From CAYJII01 sp964370225 (GTDB lineage Bacteria; Bacillota; Clostridia; Oscillospirales; Ruminococcaceae): 12,669 nucleotides of DNA. This document shows positions 8,401 through 12,669 of the stretch, one piece after another. The position numbers were made by a program, and so were the translations under genes. The stretch is taken from NCBI GenBank assembly GCA_964370225.1, contig CAYJII010000048.1, forward strand, positions 1 to 12,669, written 5' to 3'. Under the pieces are notes generated by a model, which saw nothing but the letters and a program-made list of their open reading frames with translations, had not been told where the DNA came from and did no database searches. Position 1 is the stretch's first letter; every line of letters begins with the position of its first letter.

Positions 8401-9856
8401 TGATGATGATTATGTAAGAGTCTATGTTAGCGAAAACAATGCTGCTGTAGATAGTATTAGAGTAGTAAGCTTAGGCGCTAAAGTTGAAACTGCACAAGGC
8501 GAACATAAAGATAAAGCGTATATTGACATTACTACAAATGGAGATCACTTAATCCAGTATAATTACAACATGAATGGTTTGGTTTACTCCGGGCACACTG
8601 TCATTAATATCGACAGNNNNNNNNNNNNNNNNNNNNNNNNNNNNNNNNNNNNNNNNNNNNNNNNNNNNNNNNNNNNNNNNNNNNNNNNNNNNNNNNNNNN
8701 NNNNNNNNNNNNNNNNGGAGGAGTTCCACCTAAATTTGAGCTGACTGCTACTGACGGGACTACAATTATATTCGAGGCTAAAATTGTAGGCAATATAACA
8801 AAAGACCTCCCCGACATATCTGTAACTAGCACGCTTTCCGATAACGGAAGATATGAAACCTTAAAATTTACATCTGTAGATGGCACGGAGGTAAGCTTTA
8901 AAGAAGCTGGCACAAACGGTATCCAGTTCACAAAAAATATTTATAAAAACGGTGAATATGAGTTTAACTTTACAGATGCTGCAGGTAACACAAGAACGTT
9001 AAGTATAACTGTGGACTCAATCGTAACAGACGAGTTGAATCTAACGTTTTCAATGTCGCAATCGGGCGATTTTATCGACAATCCTAATAGCTTTGACATA
9101 AATATGGGTGATACTATCTGGGTTAAAGTTGATAGGGACAGCACTGTTACATTAAATGCACAAACTAAAAAGGTGACCGCGAATACCGCAACTAGCTTTG
9201 AGATGACAGATAGTAGCGACGGTTATGCACCAACGATGCTTGCGACAGACGCGTATGGAAACGCGGATGCGCACATATTCACAAATGTGACTGTACTAGA
9301 TGTAATTGCACCAAAAATCATAGTGAAGTCATCGGAAGTTTTTGCAAGACTAGCAGACACTCAAAGCGAAATTGAAGAAACGCTGAAAAACAATGTAATT
9401 CTTATCGACAATGCTGATAGCAGTTCGGTGACTTTGGAATACGACTTTATTAAACGCACTACCCCGGGACTTGAAATTGTCACTTATAAAGCGATTGATG
9501 CTGCCGGAAATGAAACAACTGCAGAAGTTAAATTATGGTTTGTTTCAAACGAGGAACCTCAGCCTACAGTGGATGGAGTTTTCGTGGAAAGAGGTGGCGT
9601 TGTAAGCACACAAGTTGGCGAGCATAAACTCGTAGTTAATATGCCTGAAGAGAACGGAAAAACCGAGATATACTCAGTGCTATTTGAAGAAGGCATTAAA
9701 ACTGTTGCACAGCTCAAAATAGGCTCAACAGTGCTAAAACACAATGTCAATACAAATAATGCAATAACCCTAGATTTTGATGCCCCAGGTTATTACACTG
9801 TTTGCATTAAAACACAGGGAAGAGATTATTATGAGTTCATTGTTTATGTGGAGTGA
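2462..9856 (+). CDS. Giant secreted multi-domain protein with bacterial Ig-like modules
   Basis: This exported protein has about 2,464 codons; the exact length is unknown because of the N gap at 8617-8716. A signal peptide spans residues 1-34 (lysine-rich start, hydrophobic core 10-32, cleavage likely after VNA34). The remainder is acidic, beta-rich and modular. Domain-start motifs of the type x-P-x-I/V occur at 246-249, 578-581, 720-723, 1829-1832 and 2283-2286. Typical Ig-like closing motifs (T/D-D-x-x-G-N) occur near 697, 794, 1362, 2170 and 2350. Residues 246-340 resemble an SbsA-like Ig fold, and 2283-2363 resemble DUF5011/HYR-type modules. Residues 1854-1876 form a Pro/Ser linker, and 1119-1160 and 1379-1440 are rich in Tyr, Phe and Trp. 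There is one visible cysteine, near the C-terminus. No LPXTG, SLH, membrane anchor or catalytic motif is seen. It probably acts outside the cell as an adhesin or surface-layer component; that role is inferred. Confidence 0.88.
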   Translation: MVKNKKIKGVISLILAFGIILGQISLGNVLVVNATNTVLPQITDTVDGLTIREGAFGDTHLMSKEEYESTLGLDFVLPFKGYEVGLPIRPDINERYFTMPQYLMDDYYTTHHTLYVDGRPITYLSEATKVFQSTYPEFFSFNLLDELDPYENNIPTWEIIKDDDPTGQIRMRVTATVSSSYKGGHEFVGYSIFNANGQDTVPGPGVHDMVFEPMLKEDFQFRVANSSWEPNKQVSDMHVTYYDDRTPEIKNIENRNNYLFIEFNETLRFSSEEYFNQYKDEYKATVTFADDTTATAELVGIESDDKTIVMLIDMNGKYHENENSTLKEINFGYDAPDVYGSYYHDYYALSTTGDFIEDDTYNGLTKLSNSTLGLFGLTANAYYPFSDYTGNLVKSYTITEHDINLISTSPITSVLEIESSMSNTENEKPSNEWAADISREDLFAGIGDTIKLTAEVRGQDNTPRLMEVAPIGSENLSGLAMKLNVKDKSGNNIFLPVESVSNTIQQANHESTGLLVFETLTIEEGMYIDGDDYVKALELVVQDVDGSTGVYDIYGNPITTHDVQTLVPKQKAYIDADIPTIDLSVTGSGDERSLILTVKDGEDGDLVSGLQEQVATISLYANAYDGDIKQNLEYEYSIDGGKSYQTATLAENGENSTAITINMVELLSNTSTIQIRLPDETGMPNLALADVFARVTVTDVASNTKEYNEEILEIDIDRAKPTITLQNVSTEYEDGGALVTATLEVWDSSQITEATYQFSDEASPTNVPVIDNIITIKSTITAGEDFDETLTVIVTDAKGNKTTLNEPIKVDITTANANYSVSGNFLIPNQMPQLFVGSPTEKDDGTAAYTKVTLTDKNGTQYTRIYSSETTEAMGSIFDFTSGIWHTVADDGSVYTTYGPIDMNSLSSETLYGIIGVTLESSFEDITPAVDASLPSTDASTGYNKVDIGSVYYAPNLKAYDIENEGVYDALNDLVVENAIHDASFEDYRVKFSINNTVYDTFGTADIDFSNSFVILEGPDGLVIKQALSNSVNQNISLPSYDYLTGEYSVSVNITQRSGAENIFDLGKLFLDNTKIEITGIPQIEIKKKNDASESNLLKDPSGNSLSYLYMQIPQSDFDQFYYVEDTDKYINISDIGRTPAKYYYETDTNGYYEVFFGAKHSPTMLSNGENIGEIVDLHIWVDGHESEKYQSSRDGNKYTFKTIDGYSGYSIPLQNIFSTNYNTRGFNKETNNLVYYQFKLENGNLSPVNSILLEVANEDIVVSADVNYDVNDKITVDSTEYIESIDVSLSKVKSLFGSNVTVTSHVYDEDSDTFIENPYYGESFTLTVDEHISNSVATGLYVDFDDTGDYGQQILKLYFTATDEFGNSATIIPQIGNEYHSFNKIKASEYNFVPYHYTLNDFYGFDTNWTLKTDEKYDGSYTFAWEDHIPYADYGKVDLSPINFDESTIQMLLEDGTYGPEVPLVLTNPLLNSNNGYINGEMIPETDPSTDLDGEFVAQFAYPIDASKVGEVYAEKAQVNLVSVAGYEKTIEVALVDLYSSEKNYLYKDHILADKSQDASDANLALADTDQKIYFNTYAFVDWGELLNHYVLPTDMNAHFIDIKAYDAYGKDHVFDAKTTENIGAPTIKTIVNSQEQDTVSRAVTGDAVTLVFEDSENLTVTHGTEDYPDYEETIQIVNNNSNKVQVTLNYNTIITVTDESGTSYTYSVNNFDLDEIKDQQDKIIVPSVEFTDEDGDKITLGAAQELSGIVTAHLYYADSNGNVIEYLVDENGDEITHVFDSDDVNFSYDYSIGAGEYFDSFGATGEDFEFNLADDYNITLVIKDETAPSVQLIASASNDLQTVEIKKVYNSTPNNPESSHPSLPATPSGHTEYTVIDEFIADLGYAPKFVLNYEIADKLPSAIYIKSGIITATPSDNDSEEVDGVVLNTLNANITISKSAQFTIFVEDDNGNLTIIPIDITMTDAPMFSPIIEEVQSADDDYVRVYVSENNAAVDSIRVVSLGAKVETAQGEHKDKAYIDITTNGDHLIQYNYNMNGLVYSGHTVINIDXXXXXXXXXXXXXXXXXXXXXXXXXXXXXXXXXXGGVPPKFELTATDGTTIIFEAKIVGNITKDLPDISVTSTLSDNGRYETLKFTSVDGTEVSFKEAGTNGIQFTKNIYKNGEYEFNFTDAAGNTRTLSITVDSIVTDELNLTFSMSQSGDFIDNPNSFDINMGDTIWVKVDRDSTVTLNAQTKKVTANTATSFEMTDSSDGYAPTMLATDAYGNADAHIFTNVTVLDVIAPKIIVKSSEVFARLADTQSEIEETLKNNVILIDNADSSSVTLEYDFIKRTTPGLEIVTYKAIDAAGNETTAEVKLWFVSNEEPQPTVDGVFVERGGVVSTQVGEHKLVVNMPEENGKTEIYSVLFEEGIKTVAQLKIGSTVLKHNVNTNNAITLDFDAPGYYTVCIKTQGRDYYEFIVYVE
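8617..8716. other. Assembly gap of 100 N inside the giant gene
   Basis: Exactly 100 undetermined bases is a conventional placeholder, so the true length may differ. The reading frame before (ending D-S/R) and after (GGVPPKF) is the same across the written gap, and both sides look like Ig-like beta-sandwich sequence, so the two halves very likely belong to one gene. The number of modules hidden here is unknown. Confidence 0.95.
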
Positions 9857-9862
9857 GTAAAA

Positions 9863-9884
9863 GTTTGAAAATAAACTTTCAAAC
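9863..9884 (+). repeat. Small hairpin after the giant gene stop
   Basis: GTTTGAAA (9863-9870) and TTTCAAAC (9877-9884) form a perfect 8-base inverted repeat around a six-base loop. It starts six bases after the giant gene's stop. The stem is AT-rich and is followed by CGGCAGG rather than a T-run, so it is not a standard intrinsic terminator. Confidence 0.55.
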
Positions 9885-9889
9885 GGCAG

Positions 9890-9929
9890 GTTTTGTGCAC
9901 TTAAATCTTACGATTTAAATGCACAAAAC
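9890..9929 (+). repeat. Long intergenic hairpin, 18-base arms
   Basis: The arms 9890-9907 (GTTTTGTGCACTTAAATC) and 9912-9929 (GATTTAAATGCACAAAAC) pair over 18 positions with a single C/A mismatch around a four-base loop (TTAC). No T-run follows on either strand, so it does not fit a rho-independent terminator. More likely options are an mRNA-stabilising or processing element between two co-transcribed genes, or a protein binding site. It lies 42 bases before the next start codon. Confidence 0.7.
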
Positions 9930-9971
9930 TATCACAAGACGTTGCACTTTACAAAAAAGGATGGTCAATAA

Positions 9972-12669
9972 ATGAATAAAATACTTAAAAAATCAATTTC
10001 AATATTGCTTGTTGCCATAATGATAATGCAGGTAAGCCCACTATTTAACGGGAATGTAGTTTTCGCGGCACAAACGCTAATAAATGAATTGCCCGAAAAA
10101 ATTGAAATTGATGTTGATGAATACATAAAGCTTTCGGTTTCAAAGGAAAATGGTGGGTTTTTAATAGACACTGGCATTGGTGATAATCTTGAAGCGGAAG
10201 ACGATAACAAATTCTTATTGTATCCCGATGAATACTACGATACTTCTTACACCTCTTTTAAAATTACAAAAGAAAATGGTTCTGTAAACGAATATATCTT
10301 CGGTAGAGAATACGGCTTTTTTGGATTGTCGAGCGAAATGATTTCCACAGAAATTGAAAACGGAAATACCGTAGTGTCTAAGTGGAGACTAGACGATTTG
10401 ATTTTCACACAAGAGCTTACTGTTTTAAATGAGGCTGATGTATCACATGGTATGGTTGAGATTTCTTATGATGTCGAAAATACTGGAAGCACCAATTACT
10501 CAAGCATTGAAACACGTATTCTTTTGGATACTGCTTTGGGATACCAAGATTACGGATATTATGAGCTTCCTACAGGAAAAATGGGAAGCGGTGAAAAATA
10601 TACCACTGTTGAAAGCGAAATGGTTTTTGATAATACAAACGAAGAAGCCTATAAAAACATGTTTTTCGTTTATGATGATTTAGTAAATCCAAAAGTAAGA
10701 GCCTATACTGTAAATGCCAACGTAGGCGATACTACCATTATCCCTACTAAAGTGGCTTTTGGCCATTGGCAAAACTTTTCTACTCAAATATTTGATTTTA
10801 CCCCACAAGCAGATTTGTATTTTACAAATCCGTATAATTTAGAAAATATGACTGCTGACAGTGCATATGCTTTATATTTTGATATGGGTGAGCTTTCAGC
10901 AGGACAATCTTCTGAAATCGCAACAAATTACGGGATATTTTCAAACAGTAATGAAATTGGAAATAATGATGTTATAATCAACTTCTCAAGCACTCCNNNN
11001 NNNNNNNNNNNNNNNNNNNNNNNNNNNNNNNNNNNNNNNNNNNNNNNNNNNNNNNNNNNNNNNNNNNNNNNNNNNNNNNNNNNNNNNNNNNNNNNNAATG
11101 CACTAACTCCTGAAATTGTGTACCACGAAATGGAAAGAGATGTTTTCCTTTCGATGGCTGGAACAGGTGCCGTGAAAAACAAAGGTGATTACGACTTAAA
11201 GCTTATAAATAAAAGTAATGGCGATGAGTTTATAGTTGCACCTGACAACATCACAGTATTCACAGGAGATAATTCCGTGCAAATTCATTTGGACGAAAAG
11301 ATGTCAGTCGGCGAATGGGAAATACTTTTTGACTTCCACGATGAATCTGCAAAAGATGTGAGCAGTGGGAACTTGACATTCAGAGTTACCGATGATCCTA
11401 AATTTATGCCGAATACATATGGTTTAATCACCATTGAAAGGGACGGAACAGCAGATGCTGACAGAACAAATTATTCTTTAAAAGTATATAAAGACCAAGA
11501 AGAATATGAAAAACTGAATACCGATCCGAATAATTTGACTTTGCTTGAATTTAAAGGTTTGTTTACGGTTAAAGAAGGAACAAAGGAAGCCCCAGTCGAA
11601 CTAGTCGGGACTTCAAATGTTTTACCCGGTGACGTAGTGCAAAATACTATGGTCATAAGCAATAGTTTGGACGTTGAAGACGGTATGATTAAAATCACCG
11701 AAAACAGCGGTATTATCAACGTGGATATAGATGCAAAGGTTTATACCACCGGTGCCAGAACGCCAGTGTGGGACGGTGTTTGCGCAATCACAAGTTTTGA
11801 AGATGGGCAAGACATGGAGCTTCTTCAATACAACTACGATGGCGAAATCGTTGGTGGCAATGTCGGAGAAGTTGAAAACAGCGTTGCCAACACAAATGCA
11901 ATCACTTTACTTTGGCCGGGTGCTGCAAGTACTGCTCAAACCATAGGCGGTGTGCTTATGGAGCTGAGATACGGGCAATTCGGGCAAATGGCAACTGAAA
12001 GAGGAACGGTCGATGCTGATACCCCAAAAATACCTATTATTGCTTTTGGTGCACAATTATCCCCCGATTTGCTAGTCCCGTCAAGTTACTGGTCGAGCGG
12101 AGCGGAAGCGGATAGACTATCTGCAATGGAACAGCAGCAAATGGAGATTGTCAACAATTCGGCAAATCCATATTACGAAGCCAATAAATTAAGGGATATA
12201 CAGGACAAATATGCAAGCGCACAGAAAAATCACGAAAGCTGGTCAAATGCTGAACTAGGTCTTTATGTTCACGATATACTTTTCAGTGGCGGATTTATAG
12301 GATTTAATGTAAGCGTTGAAGTAGGTATCCCAGCTTATGTGGACGGTATGCCTTCGCTTCAAGGGCAACTTAACTTAAAAGTTATAAATAACGAATGGGA
12401 GTTTGGCGTACAAGGAAGTGCCGATCTTGCTATTCTTACAATGGAAGGCAGTTTAAGGCTGAAAAGCTATAACGGAATACCGGTTCCCGATGAAGTTTAC
12501 TTCTTTATAGGAGGCTTTGTGCCAGGTATAAACGTAGAAGGCTTTGGAATATTCTGGATACAAGGAGCAGGAGGTGGATTTAAAGATCTATATTCCACCA
12601 TCTTCCCAACCTCCAAAATACCACCTTTAACCTTGATGATTACCGGTCAGTTCGGACTTTTCGGTGTTT
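9972..12669 (+). CDS. Second giant secreted protein, 3' end outside window
   Basis: This open frame of 899 codons has no stop before the window edge and carries a 100-N gap (codons 342-375) with the same frame on both sides. ATG 9972 is preceded by AAGGATGG about nine bases upstream. A signal peptide covers residues 1-32 or 33 (MNKILKK start, hydrophobic core 9-25, cleavage at VFA-A). Residues 34-341 are a beta-sandwich-like region (for example DVENTG at 167-172). Residues 376-700 continue beta-rich, 707-757 form a charged, probably helical segment, and 758-899 show dense short beta strands ending in a glycine-rich aromatic stretch (FGIFWIQGAGGGFKDLY, 858-874). I recognise no enzyme motif or named family. 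It follows the first giant gene by 115 bases on the same strand, with no clear promoter between, so co-transcription is likely. A surface or secreted role is inferred from the signal peptide and context. Confidence 0.85.
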   Translation, partial: MNKILKKSISILLVAIMIMQVSPLFNGNVVFAAQTLINELPEKIEIDVDEYIKLSVSKENGGFLIDTGIGDNLEAEDDNKFLLYPDEYYDTSYTSFKITKENGSVNEYIFGREYGFFGLSSEMISTEIENGNTVVSKWRLDDLIFTQELTVLNEADVSHGMVEISYDVENTGSTNYSSIETRILLDTALGYQDYGYYELPTGKMGSGEKYTTVESEMVFDNTNEEAYKNMFFVYDDLVNPKVRAYTVNANVGDTTIIPTKVAFGHWQNFSTQIFDFTPQADLYFTNPYNLENMTADSAYALYFDMGELSAGQSSEIATNYGIFSNSNEIGNNDVIINFSSTXXXXXXXXXXXXXXXXXXXXXXXXXXXXXXXXXXNALTPEIVYHEMERDVFLSMAGTGAVKNKGDYDLKLINKSNGDEFIVAPDNITVFTGDNSVQIHLDEKMSVGEWEILFDFHDESAKDVSSGNLTFRVTDDPKFMPNTYGLITIERDGTADADRTNYSLKVYKDQEEYEKLNTDPNNLTLLEFKGLFTVKEGTKEAPVELVGTSNVLPGDVVQNTMVISNSLDVEDGMIKITENSGIINVDIDAKVYTTGARTPVWDGVCAITSFEDGQDMELLQYNYDGEIVGGNVGEVENSVANTNAITLLWPGAASTAQTIGGVLMELRYGQFGQMATERGTVDADTPKIPIIAFGAQLSPDLLVPSSYWSSGAEADRLSAMEQQQMEIVNNSANPYYEANKLRDIQDKYASAQKNHESWSNAELGLYVHDILFSGGFIGFNVSVEVGIPAYVDGMPSLQGQLNLKVINNEWEFGVQGSADLAILTMEGSLRLKSYNGIPVPDEVYFFIGGFVPGINVEGFGIFWIQGAGGGFKDLYSTIFPTSKIPPLTLMITGQFGLFGV
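10997..11096. other. Assembly gap of 100 N inside the second giant gene
   Basis: A second run of exactly 100 N. The frame before (ending SSTP) and after (starting NALTPEIVYHE) is the same in the written sequence, and each side stays open for hundreds of codons. A frameshift or a gene boundary hidden in the gap cannot be excluded, but a single gene is the simplest reading. Confidence 0.95.

Noticed and set aside
3646..9750. Several minus-strand ORFs within the giant gene
   Set aside because: They are antisense frames of a gene with a clear signal peptide, start site and modular protein sequence; none has a ribosome binding site or recognisable product.
9857..9971. Separate promoter for the second giant gene
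   Set aside because: A TTTAAAT-like -10 exists only inside the hairpin arm and has no -35 partner at a suitable spacing.
10429..11946. Short ORFs in other frames within the second giant gene
   Set aside because: The frame from 9972 is open throughout with a signal peptide and consistent composition; the others are shadows.

Overview
The window looks like part of a low-GC Gram-positive (Bacillota, probably clostridial) chromosome. The evidence is AT-rich coding sequence, strong AGGAGG-type ribosome binding sites, Gram-positive signal peptides on very long exported proteins, and an Agr-type (GHKL kinase plus LytTR regulator) two-component system. No gene gives a genus. Two runs of exactly 100 N (8617-8716 and 10997-11096) show that this is a scaffolded draft assembly, probably from short reads or a metagenome.

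Layout: positions 1-116 hold no supported gene. On the minus strand, a two-gene operon encodes a LytTR response regulator (2208-1483) followed, with an 11-base overlap, by a polytopic-membrane GHKL histidine kinase (1493-117). A 253-base divergent control region (2209-2461) follows. It holds a promoter for each direction and, between them, a perfect 9-base direct repeat (TGTAAAATG) with a 12-base spacer, the geometry of a LytTR-family operator. On the plus strand there is a giant secreted protein of about 2,460 residues (2462-9856) built from bacterial Ig-like modules. Next comes a 115-base intergenic region with two hairpins, one with 18-base arms. It is followed by a second very large secreted protein (9972 to beyond 12669) that runs off the window with no stop after 899 codons.

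Working model (inference): the kinase senses an extracellular signal and the LytTR regulator binds the repeats in the shared control region. It then switches on the two giant surface or secreted proteins and possibly its own operon. The regulator-to-target logic is supported by divergent orientation and operator geometry, not by experiment. Neither giant protein shows an enzymatic motif I can name. The first is complete at its C-terminus and has no LPXTG motif, SLH domain or membrane anchor, so how it is retained, if at all, is open. The functions of both giant proteins remain unknown; the most likely broad role is adhesion or cell-surface structure.
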